Part shown: positions 1-6,293 of the stretch, in pieces
Layout of the letters: each line of letters starts with the position of its first letter
Numbering within the stretch: the first letter of the stretch is position 1
Source: Porticoccus sp041592135
GTDB lineage: Bacteria; Pseudomonadota; Gammaproteobacteria; Pseudomonadales; Porticoccaceae
Length of the DNA stretch: 8,210 bases
NCBI GenBank assembly: GCA_041592135.1
Contig: JBFHQR010000113.1
Direction: 5' to 3' (one strand)
Made by a program: the position numbers and the translations under genes
Notes under the pieces: model-generated
Databases searched by the model: none
The model's input: only the letters and a program-made list of their open reading frames with translations
Told to the model about the DNA's origin: nothing

Positions 1-1722
1 GCCTTTCAAACAACGGTTGGCAGCTACTCGGATGCCGGGGTCAAAGCCGTCAACGAGGACGCCATCGGCGTGCGTATCCCCGAGGGCCATCTGCTGAATA
101 TCAAGGGCGCGGTGGCCGCCCTGGCGGATGGCGTCAGTACCGCCGAAGCCGGCAAGGAGGCCGCGGAACTCTGTATCAACAGTGTCCTCTCGGACTACTA
201 CACCACCCCGGAGACCTGGAGCGTCAAACACGCCATCCAGAAAATTCTCACGCCGTTGAACCGCCAACTCTACAACCTCGGCCATGAAATTCACGACGAG
301 GCGCGCGGCTATATCACCACCCTGAGTATTCTGGTGATCAAGTCCCATCTCGGCTACCTGTTCCACATCGGCGACAGCCGGATCTACCGGCTGGGTGCGG
401 AGGAGCGGCAGTTCACCCAGCTGACCCGGGATCACACCGCCGGTATCTCCGCGGAACAGAATTACCTGATTCGCGCCATGGGCATGGACACCAGCCTCAA
501 TGTGGATGCCAGTGTCGTCACCCTGAAGCAGGGGGATATTTTTCTGCTCTCCAGTGACGGGGTGCACGACTTCCTGCCCCCCGAGACCCTGCGCCAGTTG
601 ATTGAGGCCCATGCCGACGATTACGACGCCGCCTGCCGCGCCATTGTCACCGCTGCCCGGGAGTCGGGCAGCAATGACAATCTCAGCTGTGTGTTGCTGC
701 GCATCGACCGGCTGGGGTTGGAAAATATCGAGGACCTCAACGAGCGCCTGACCCGGCTGCCGTTCCCCCCCGACCTGTATCCCGGCCTGAAAATCGACGG
801 CTATGAGGTGCTGGCGGAGATGTACGCCAGTGAGCGCAGCCAGTTGTATCGGGTCCGGGACATGGACAGCGGCGACGAGCTGGTGATGAAGACCCCGTCC
901 CGCAATTACTGTGACAACCCGGCCTATATCGAGCGTTTTATCATGGAGGAGTGGATCGGCATTCGGGTCGACCACCCCAATGTGGTCAAGGTGATCGCGC
1001 CGCAGCAGGAGCGCAGGTTCCTCTACTATCTGATGGAGCTGGTGCCGGGGGTAACCCTCGATATCTGGCTGGATGGGCATCCGGAGCGCCGGCCCCGCGA
1101 CCTGATCGGGCTGGTGGAGCAGATCGCCGAGGGCCTGGAGGCGCTGCATGAAAAAGAGACCGTGCACCAGGACCTGAAACCCAGCAATATCATGGTGACC
1201 CCGGATTTCACCATCAGGATTGTCGATTTCGGCTCGGTCTATGCGCCGGGTCTGCACGAAATCTTTACCCCGGTGAACCGGGAAGTGGCGCTGGGCACAC
1301 TGGACTACGCCGACCCGTCCTACCGGTTCCGCATCAATACCGGTATTCGCGGCGACATCTATTCCCTCGGGGTGATCGCCTATGAGATGTTTACCGGCTT
1401 CCTGCCCTACGGCACCCGCATGGAAAAATGCCGCGCGCGGGAGGATTTCCTGCGCCTGCGTTACATTCCCAGCTATCATCACCGGGACGTGATTCCGCTG
1501 TGGTTCGACCGGGCACTGGAAAAGGCCGTGGCGATCGAACCGGATCATCGCTATGACAGCCTGCGGGCGTTTCTGAACGATCTGAAACAGCCGAATCCGG
1601 AATTTCTCAAGGAAGACCCGCAACAGCACGGCGAAAAGGATATGCTGCTGTTCTGGAAAATGCTTTCCTTTGTATTATTCGGGTTGCTGATCATGTCGCT
1701 GCTGGTGTCGGCGAGCCGCTGA
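1..1722 (+). CDS. Bifunctional PP2C-type phosphatase / Ser-Thr protein kinase, C-terminal membrane anchor (5' partial)
   Basis: The reading frame is open from base 1, so the gene starts left of the window; 573 residues are visible. Residues ~1-235 are a PP2C phosphatase domain: SDAG (10-13) and NED (18-20) form its first motif, followed by ADGVS (42-46), GDSR (124-127), SSDG (184-187) and a final DN (226-227), which supply the metal-binding aspartates. Residues ~265-528 are a Hanks-type kinase: Lys297 in VMK, Glu316/317 in helix C, catalytic loop HQDLKPSN (389-396), DFG (409-411), GTLDYADPS (432-440) and Asp452. The glycine-rich loop is degenerate, HRD reads HQD and APE reads ADP, so activity is likely but not certain. 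A hydrophobic segment at ~554-571 ends the protein, suggesting a tail anchor with both domains in the cytoplasm. From memory, homologues sit beside nitrate/nitrite assimilation genes in Pseudomonas; the Moco genes downstream fit that setting. Substrates are unknown. Confidence 0.93.
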   Translation, partial: AFQTTVGSYSDAGVKAVNEDAIGVRIPEGHLLNIKGAVAALADGVSTAEAGKEAAELCINSVLSDYYTTPETWSVKHAIQKILTPLNRQLYNLGHEIHDEARGYITTLSILVIKSHLGYLFHIGDSRIYRLGAEERQFTQLTRDHTAGISAEQNYLIRAMGMDTSLNVDASVVTLKQGDIFLLSSDGVHDFLPPETLRQLIEAHADDYDAACRAIVTAARESGSNDNLSCVLLRIDRLGLENIEDLNERLTRLPFPPDLYPGLKIDGYEVLAEMYASERSQLYRVRDMDSGDELVMKTPSRNYCDNPAYIERFIMEEWIGIRVDHPNVVKVIAPQQERRFLYYLMELVPGVTLDIWLDGHPERRPRDLIGLVEQIAEGLEALHEKETVHQDLKPSNIMVTPDFTIRIVDFGSVYAPGLHEIFTPVNREVALGTLDYADPSYRFRINTGIRGDIYSLGVIAYEMFTGFLPYGTRMEKCRAREDFLRLRYIPSYHHRDVIPLWFDRALEKAVAIEPDHRYDSLRAFLNDLKQPNPEFLKEDPQQHGEKDMLLFWKMLSFVLFGLLIMSLLVSASR

Positions 1723-1770
1723 AGCTGCCGCAGATACCCTATTCGTCGCGATGCACATTCATGTCCCGAG

Positions 1771-1788
1771 AAACTGACCACAAACTGA
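1771..1788 (+). repeat. Short direct repeat AAACTGA upstream of moaB
   Basis: Two exact AAACTGA copies lie at 1771-1777 and 1782-1788, spaced 11 nt start to start, about one helical turn. They sit in the 73-nt gap between the kinase gene and moaB. The second copy runs into GAGAG (1787-1791), the only Shine-Dalgarno-like stretch before the moaB ATG. This could be an operator half-site pair or chance. I see no good promoter or terminator in this gap, so readthrough from the kinase gene into moaB is possible. Confidence 0.3.
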
Positions 1789-1795
1789 GAGACCC

Positions 1796-2332
1796 ATGTC
1801 CCACGCTGCCAAAGAATTCACGCCCCTGAACATTGCCGTACTCACCGTTTCCGATAGCCGTAGCCTCGAGCAGGACAGCTCCGGCCAGTTGCTGGTGGAT
1901 CGCCTCACCGAAGCCGGTCACCTGCTGGCCGACCGGGTATTGATCCCCGACGATGTCTACCAACTGCGGGCGGAGGTGTCCCGCTGGATCGCCGACCCCG
2001 CCGTGCAGGTGGTGCTGGTCACCGGTGGCACCGGCTTTACCGACCGCGAGTCCACCCCGGAGGCGCTGTTGCCGCTGTTCGACAAGCAGGTGGAGGGCTT
2101 CGGCGAATTGTTCCGGCAGATTTCCTTCACCGAAATCGGCACCTCCACCGTGCAGTCCCGCGCGGTGGCCGGCCTCGCCAATCGCACCCTGGTGTTCTGC
2201 ATGCCCGGCTCCACCAACGCCTGCCGCACCGCCTGGGACAAGATCCTCGGCGAGCAGCTGGACGCCCGCACCCGTCCCTGTAATTTCATTCCCCATGTGG
2301 CGTTTGCCAAAGATTGTGAGAGTCGCGGATGA
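1796..2332 (+). CDS. moaB: Molybdenum cofactor biosynthesis protein MoaB
   Basis: This 178-residue protein of the MogA/MoaB fold is close to the ~170 residues of E. coli MoaB. Family signatures are AVLTVSDSR (14-22), the molybdopterin-binding VTGGTGFTDRE loop (75-85, with Asp83), the STP helix start (86-88) and the MPGST turn (136-140). MogA-type proteins adenylylate molybdopterin before molybdate insertion. The role of MoaB in bacteria that also have MogA is less clear, and many gammaproteobacteria carry only one of the two; whether mogA exists here cannot be seen. The ATG at 1796 is preceded by only a weak GAGAG. The stop codon overlaps the start of moeA as ATGA, implying translational coupling of the two proteins, which act on the same intermediate. 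MoaB rather than MogA is chosen from overall similarity and the moeA partnership. Confidence 0.93.
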   Translation: MSHAAKEFTPLNIAVLTVSDSRSLEQDSSGQLLVDRLTEAGHLLADRVLIPDDVYQLRAEVSRWIADPAVQVVLVTGGTGFTDRESTPEALLPLFDKQVEGFGELFRQISFTEIGTSTVQSRAVAGLANRTLVFCMPGSTNACRTAWDKILGEQLDARTRPCNFIPHVAFAKDCESRG

Positions 2333-3561
2333 GCTGTTGTGACCAAACGGGCCTGATGACCGTCGAACAGGCTCTCGAAAAGCTGCTCGGGGCGGCCAAG
2401 CCGACCACTGAAATCGAAACCGTGCCCCTGATGCGGGCCCTCGGCCGGGTGCTGGCGGCGGATCAACAGTCGCCGGTGGCTGTTCCGCCGGCGGACAACA
2501 GCGCCATGGACGGTTTCGCCCTGCGCTTTGCCGACACCGCAGCCGACGGTGAAACCACCCTGGCCATCAGCCAGCGTATTCCGGCGGGTGCTGTGCCCGC
2601 ACCGCTGCAAGCGGGCAGTGCCGCCCGCATCTTTACCGGCGCCGAGGTGCCCCCCGGGGCCGATACCGTGGTGATGCAGGAGCAGTGCCGCTGGGACGAA
2701 CATCAGGTGACCATCGCGGCGGGGATCAAGGCCGACGCCAATATCCGTCCCCGCGGCCAGGATATTGAAGCGGGTGCCACCGTGTTGTGCCGGGGGCACC
2801 GTTTAAAACCCCAGGATCTGGGGTTGCTGGCCTCCATCGGCATCGCACAAATTCCGGTATTCCGGCGTCTGAAAGTAGCGCTGCTGTGCACCGGCGACGA
2901 GCTGGTGGAACCCGGCCAGCCGCTGCCGCCGGGGCATATCTACAATTCCAACCGCTACACCCTGGCGGGGCAGTTACAGGCGCTGGGGTTCGAGTGCCTG
3001 GACCTCGGCATCGTGGCCGACAGCGCCGCAGCCACCGAACAGGCGCTGCTCAAGGCCGCCGCCGAGGCGGATTGCATTCTCACCAGCGGCGGGGTGTCGG
3101 TGGGCGAGGAGGACCACGTCAAGGCCTGTGTGGATAAACTGGGTAGCCTCGATCTGTGGCGCATGGCCATCAAGCCGGGCAAACCACTGGCCTTCGGCCA
3201 AGTGCGGGGCACGCCCTTTATCGGCCTGCCCGGCAACCCCGCCTCGGTGTTCGTCACCTTTGCCATCGCCGCGCGCCCGTATCTGCTGAAAAGTCAGGGC
3301 GCCAGCGATTACCTGCCGGTACCGGTGCCGGTGACGGCGGGCTTCGCTCGTAAGCATTCGCCAAAGCGCCAGGAGTACCTGCGCGCCAGGCTGGTTGTGG
3401 ATGAACAGGGCACGGCGCAAGCGGAACTGGCGGGCAACCAGAGCAGCGGGGTGTTGTCCACCGCCAGCGCCGGCAACGGTTTCGTGATCCACCGCCTGGG
3501 TGAGGCGATCAATGAGGGCCAGACGGTGCCGTTCCTGCTGTTTTCCGAACTGTTGTTCTAA
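2329..3561 (+). CDS. moeA: Molybdopterin molybdenumtransferase MoeA
   Basis: MoeA inserts molybdate into adenylylated molybdopterin to give Moco, in the cytoplasm. The 410 residues match the family length (E. coli 411). Landmarks in order: NSAMDGFALR (57-66, conserved Asp61), IFTGAEVPPGAD (101-112), RPRGQDI (140-146), the MogA-like domain with CTGDEL (187-192), YNSNRY (205-210), TSGGVSVGEEDHVK (252-265), KPGKPLAFG (282-290) and GLPGNPAS (299-306), then the C-terminal beta-barrel domain IV. The ATG at 2329 overlaps the moaB stop (ATGA) and has GAGAG about 5 nt upstream. A second in-frame ATG at 2356 (Met10) lies closer to the usual family N-terminus, so the MSCC leader may be a short extension. 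All key residues appear intact. Confidence 0.96.
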   Translation: MSCCDQTGLMTVEQALEKLLGAAKPTTEIETVPLMRALGRVLAADQQSPVAVPPADNSAMDGFALRFADTAADGETTLAISQRIPAGAVPAPLQAGSAARIFTGAEVPPGADTVVMQEQCRWDEHQVTIAAGIKADANIRPRGQDIEAGATVLCRGHRLKPQDLGLLASIGIAQIPVFRRLKVALLCTGDELVEPGQPLPPGHIYNSNRYTLAGQLQALGFECLDLGIVADSAAATEQALLKAAAEADCILTSGGVSVGEEDHVKACVDKLGSLDLWRMAIKPGKPLAFGQVRGTPFIGLPGNPASVFVTFAIAARPYLLKSQGASDYLPVPVPVTAGFARKHSPKRQEYLRARLVVDEQGTAQAELAGNQSSGVLSTASAGNGFVIHRLGEAINEGQTVPFLLFSELLF

Positions 3562-3590
3562 CGGTTTTCCCGGTAATTGATCCGGCTGCG

Positions 3591-3619
3591 TTGCCGTGAA
3601 ATGTCCCGGCTTCTATGCT
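3591..3619 (+). promoter_or_regulatory. Candidate sigma70-type promoter for the beta-CASP gene
   Basis: TTGCCG (3591-3596) and TATGCT (3614-3619) are separated by exactly 17 nt, each matching four of six consensus bases. They lie in the 122-nt gap between the moeA stop and the next gene, leaving a leader of about 55-60 nt. This is the only gap on the plus strand long enough for an independent promoter. No convincing terminator for moeA is visible before it, so readthrough is also possible. Confidence 0.4.
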
Positions 3620-3669
3620 CTAGGAAGAAGTGGTCGTTAGCTACACCGCGCTGATGAACAAATAAGAAC

Positions 3670-3674
3670 AAGGA
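3670..3674 (+). promoter_or_regulatory. Shine-Dalgarno for the beta-CASP gene
   Basis: AAGGA lies 9 nt before the ATG at 3684. It is the best ribosome binding site on the plus strand here and fixes the start of the metallo-beta-lactamase-fold gene. Confidence 0.65.
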
Positions 3675-3683
3675 CAAAGCACT

Positions 3684-5066
3684 ATGGGCAATCGGGTGAC
3701 CTTGGCCTTCCACGGCGCCGCCGGTACCGTTACCGGTTCGCGCTATCTGCTGGAAGTGGACGAGCGTCGGGTGCTGGTGGATTGTGGCCTGTTCCAGGGT
3801 TACAAGCACCTGCGGGAACGCAACTGGCGGCCTTTCCCGGTCGAACCCGCCAGTATCGAAGCGGTCTTTCTCACCCACGCCCATCTGGATCACAGCGGCT
3901 ACCTGCCGCGGCTGGTCAAGGATGGTTTCAACGGCCCGGTCTATTGCACCCAGGCCACCAAGGATCTGTGCCGCATCCTGTTGCTGGATTCCGCCAAGTT
4001 GCAGGAAGAGGAAGCCGAGTACCGCAATCGCCACCAGTACAGCAAACACCAGCCGGCGCTGCCGCTGTATACCCAGCAGGATGCCAAAAAGGCCCTGGAA
4101 CTCCTGGAAGTGGTGGGCTTCAGTTCGCGGGACAATCTGCTGCCCGGGGTGTCGCGGGGCAATATCGAAGTGGGGTTTTACCCCAACGGACATATTCTCG
4201 GTTCGTCGTTCCTGGATGTGAATATTGCGGGCCGCCATATCCTGTTCAGCGGCGACCTGGGGCGCAGCAACGATCTGGTGATGCATCCGCCGGAATTCCC
4301 GGTGTACTGCGATTACCTGGTGGTGGAATCCACTTACGGCAACCGCCTCCACGACAACCGCGATGTCTGGGAGGTGGTGGCGGACATCGTCAACGAGACG
4401 GTGTCCAGCGGCGGTTCGGTGTTGATCCCGTCCTTTGCCGTGGGGCGCGCCCAGTCGATGCTGTACCTGATTACCGAATTGCGCCGCCGGGAGAAAATTC
4501 CCTACCTGCCGATCTTCCTCGACAGCCCGATGGCGATCAGTGTCACCGAACTGATGCAACGCCATCACCGCTACCACCGGCTCAACAAGGCCGCCTGCCA
4601 GCAGCTTTCCCGGGATGTTACCTTTACCCGCGAGGTGGAGGAATCCATCGCCATCAATAGGGTAAATGTGCCCGCCATCATTCTTTCCGCCAGCGGCATG
4701 GCCACCGGTGGGCGGGTGCTGCACCACCTGCAACGGATGCTCGGCGACCACCGCAATACGGTGCTGTTCGCCGGCTACCAGGCGCCGGGCACCCGCGGCG
4801 CCCGGCTGGTGTCCGGTGAGAGGCAGGTGAAGATCTTTAACCGTTACTTCGACGTCAAGGCGCGGGTGGAAAGCCTGGATTTCCTGTCCGCCCACGCCGA
4901 TCGGCTGGAGTTGTTGCGCTGGTTACAGCAGCTGCCCACCGCGCCGAAACGCTGCTTTATCACCCACGGCGAGGAGGAAGCCGCCGACCAGTTCCGCATC
5001 AGCATCAGCGAGGAGTTGGGCTGGAATGCCTGTGTGCCGGATATGGGTGATAAGGTGATTCTCTAA
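3684..5066 (+). CDS. Beta-CASP metallo-beta-lactamase-fold protein, probable RNase (YSH1/CPSF73-like)
   Basis: The 460-residue protein has the full layout of bacterial homologues of the mRNA 3'-processing nuclease CPSF73. The N-terminal metallo-beta-lactamase part carries THAHLDHSG (64-72, His65, His67, Asp69, His70), His170 in NGHILGS and Asp191 in SGDLG, enough to bind two zinc ions. The beta-CASP part has motif A Glu215 (ESTYG), the PSFAVGRAQ segment (249-257), SASGMATGGR (335-344), motif B His404 (SAHAD) and motif C His428 (THGE), followed by the RMMBL-type end. No metal ligand is missing. Family members such as TTHA0252 cleave single-stranded RNA; the targets of this gammaproteobacterial branch are not known to me. 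It has no signal peptide and should be cytoplasmic. It sits between the moaB-moeA pair and the converging moaCDE operon, probably with its own promoter; I infer no direct Moco role. Confidence 0.92.
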   Translation: MGNRVTLAFHGAAGTVTGSRYLLEVDERRVLVDCGLFQGYKHLRERNWRPFPVEPASIEAVFLTHAHLDHSGYLPRLVKDGFNGPVYCTQATKDLCRILLLDSAKLQEEEAEYRNRHQYSKHQPALPLYTQQDAKKALELLEVVGFSSRDNLLPGVSRGNIEVGFYPNGHILGSSFLDVNIAGRHILFSGDLGRSNDLVMHPPEFPVYCDYLVVESTYGNRLHDNRDVWEVVADIVNETVSSGGSVLIPSFAVGRAQSMLYLITELRRREKIPYLPIFLDSPMAISVTELMQRHHRYHRLNKAACQQLSRDVTFTREVEESIAINRVNVPAIILSASGMATGGRVLHHLQRMLGDHRNTVLFAGYQAPGTRGARLVSGERQVKIFNRYFDVKARVESLDFLSAHADRLELLRWLQQLPTAPKRCFITHGEEEAADQFRISISEELGWNACVPDMGDKVIL

Positions 5067-5071
5067 GTAGC

Positions 5072-5118
5072 CCGCTGACCGCCCCGAAAACGTATTGCTA
5101 CCTGGGTGCCGTCAGCGG
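5072..5118. repeat. Imperfect inverted repeat between converging genes
   Basis: CCGCTGAC (5072-5079) is an exact reverse complement of GTCAGCGG (5111-5118). Pairing continues inward with two single mismatches: 5081-5082 with 5108-5109, and 5084-5085 with 5105-5106. About 19 nt remain as loop. It falls in the 64-nt gap where the plus-strand RNase-like gene and the minus-strand osmC-type gene end tail to tail, the expected place for a bidirectional terminator. Neither side has a clear U-run, so an intrinsic terminator is not established. Confidence 0.35.
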
Positions 5119-5130
5119 CATCTTGTGAGA

Positions 5131-5568
5131 TCAGGCGCCGCACACCACTTCGAAAGTGAACTGCTTGTCACAGCCGAGGCTGTTGCTGACAAAGCAGTTT
5201 CGCTCGGTTTTCTCCAGCACCTTTGCCGCCTGTTCCCGATCACCGCCGGCGGGAATCACCAGCCGTGCATGGCTGTCGATGCGGGTGAATTTCACGCTGC
5301 GCTCCACCTTGTCCAGCACCCCTTCGCTGTGGCAGTGAATTTCAGACCACTCCAGTTTGGCGACATTGGCGATGGCCTTGAAGGTCAGCGTTAGGCAGTT
5401 GGCGACAGCGGCCAGCAACATTTCCTCGGGGGTCCAGGTGTCGCCGGGGCCGTCGAAGTTGAGTGGCGGCGCGACTTCCAGGGTGCAGCCATTTTCCAGG
5501 GTGGACACCAGATGGGTATCCGGGGTGCCGTAGGTGCTGGCGCGGTAGGCGTGGGGCAAGGGTTTCAT
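5131..5568 (-). CDS. OsmC/Ohr-family protein
   Basis: This 145-residue protein has the OsmC fold signature: TPEEMLLAAVANC (46-58) and a late cysteine in the NCFVSNSL segment (124-131). Cys58 and Cys125 match the two redox cysteines of E. coli OsmC (59 and 125), and Glu48/49 matches its active-site glutamate. The OsmC arginine just upstream (in TRFEG) seems absent; the equivalent stretch reads LNFDG. That resembles the OsmC subgroup often labelled SACOL1771-like rather than classic OsmC or Ohr, so hydroperoxide reduction is probable but unproven. The protein is cytoplasmic, without a signal peptide. It begins 18 nt after the moaE stop on the same strand, with only a weak GAG-containing ribosome site, so it is probably the last gene of the moaC-moaD-moaE transcript. 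That position hints at thiol or sulfur chemistry, or merely at hitch-hiking. Confidence 0.88.
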   Translation of the reverse strand: MKPLPHAYRASTYGTPDTHLVSTLENGCTLEVAPPLNFDGPGDTWTPEEMLLAAVANCLTLTFKAIANVAKLEWSEIHCHSEGVLDKVERSVKFTRIDSHARLVIPAGGDREQAAKVLEKTERNCFVSNSLGCDKQFTFEVVCGA

Positions 5569-5586
5569 AGGGTCAAATCTCGCTCA

Positions 5587-6048
5587 TCAGTCCTCGTTGT
5601 TCCAGCGCTCAGCCCGCTGCTGGTCGCTGTCCTTTGCCTCCACCCAGTGGCCGCGGCCATCCCGGTGAAGCTCCTTCTTCCAGAACGGCGCGCTGGTTTT
5701 CAGCACATCCATAATAAATTCGCAGGCACCGAACGCCGCTGCCCGGTGGGCACTGCTGACCCCGACAAACACAATCTGCTCGCCGGGGGTGAGTTTGCCA
5801 ATGCGGTGGACAATGCGGATATCGATCAACGGCCAGCGCGCGGTGGCCTGTGCGGCGGTTTGTTGCAGGGAGGCCTCGGTCATGCCCGGATAGTGTTCCA
5901 GCTGCATGGCGGCCAGGGGATTGTCGGCGAGGTCCCGCACCAGCCCGGTAAACACGGCAATGCCGCCCACCTCGGTGTTCCCTGCCTGTAACTGGCGATA
6001 TTCCCGGCCGACGTCGAAATCCTCAATCTGTACCGAGATGGAAATCAT
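5587..6048 (-). CDS. moaE: Molybdopterin synthase catalytic subunit MoaE
   Basis: MoaE is the large subunit of molybdopterin synthase. With thiocarboxylated MoaD it converts cyclic pyranopterin monophosphate to molybdopterin by placing two sulfurs. The 153 residues fit the family (~150). Key residues line up with E. coli MoaE: Arg38 in TGLVR, His101-Arg102 in SSAHR, and the catalytic lysines Lys117 and Lys124 in LKTSAPFWKKE (116-126). GGIAVFTG (28-35) is the usual early strand. The ATG shares its bases with the moaD stop (ATGA, 6048-6045), so the two subunits are translationally coupled. The C-terminus has a charged tail after the catalytic helix, as is common. Nothing is broken. Confidence 0.96.
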   Translation of the reverse strand: MISISVQIEDFDVGREYRQLQAGNTEVGGIAVFTGLVRDLADNPLAAMQLEHYPGMTEASLQQTAAQATARWPLIDIRIVHRIGKLTPGEQIVFVGVSSAHRAAAFGACEFIMDVLKTSAPFWKKELHRDGRGHWVEAKDSDQQRAERWNNED

Positions 6049-6293
6049 CCGCCGGTTACCGGGGGGAACAGGGCCACCTCATCGCCGTCGTTGATGGCGG
6101 CGGCCTCACCGGCCATCACCTGATTGACGGCGCACAACAGGGTGCCGGTGCCGAGGCTCTGTTGCCACTGGGCATCCCGCTGCTTCAGTTCAGTGAGCAG
6201 ATCGCCGATATTGTTCACGCCGTCGGGCAGGGGCAGTTCCAGCTCGCCGGTGCCCAATTGCTCCCGCAGGCTACCAAAAAACAGAATTTTCAC
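6045..6293 (-). CDS. moaD: Molybdopterin synthase sulfur-carrier subunit MoaD
   Basis: This ubiquitin-like sulfur carrier, read from GTG at 6293, gives 82 residues (E. coli 81). It begins MKILFFGSLRE and ends PPVTGG, with the C-terminal Gly-Gly that is adenylylated by MoeB and then thiocarboxylated to feed sulfur to MoaE. DGDEVALFPPV (69-79) is the typical penultimate strand. The GTG start was chosen over an ATG at 6383 because that longer form adds 30 residues wholly inside moaC and unlike any MoaD. The start also makes a GTGA overlap with the moaC stop, mirroring the ATGA overlap with moaE downstream. MoeB is not encoded in the window. Confidence 0.94.
   Translation of the reverse strand: MKILFFGSLREQLGTGELELPLPDGVNNIGDLLTELKQRDAQWQQSLGTGTLLCAVNQVMAGEAAAINDGDEVALFPPVTGG

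Noticed and set aside
70..72. GTG as the start of the phosphatase/kinase gene
   Set aside because: The frame is open to base 1 and the 23 residues before it contain the first conserved PP2C motif (SDAG...NED), so the true start lies outside the window.
1957..2799. Minus-strand open frame of 280 codons across moaB and moeA
   Set aside because: It is antisense to two clearly recognised proteins, has low-complexity composition and shows no family signature.
3719..3738. CCGGTACCG/TTACCGG-like palindromic stretch
   Set aside because: It lies inside codons for the conserved AAGTVTGSRY start of the RNase-like protein and is explained by coding constraint and GC-rich codon use.
3558..4895. Minus-strand open frame of 445 codons opposite the RNase-like gene
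   Set aside because: Its translation is rich in His, Gln, Gly and Val with no recognisable domain, as expected of an antisense shadow in GC-rich DNA. The plus-strand protein has complete catalytic motifs and a ribosome site.
5512..5991. Plus-strand open frame of 159 codons over moaE
   Set aside because: It is a shadow of moaE, whose catalytic lysines and arginine are all present on the other strand.
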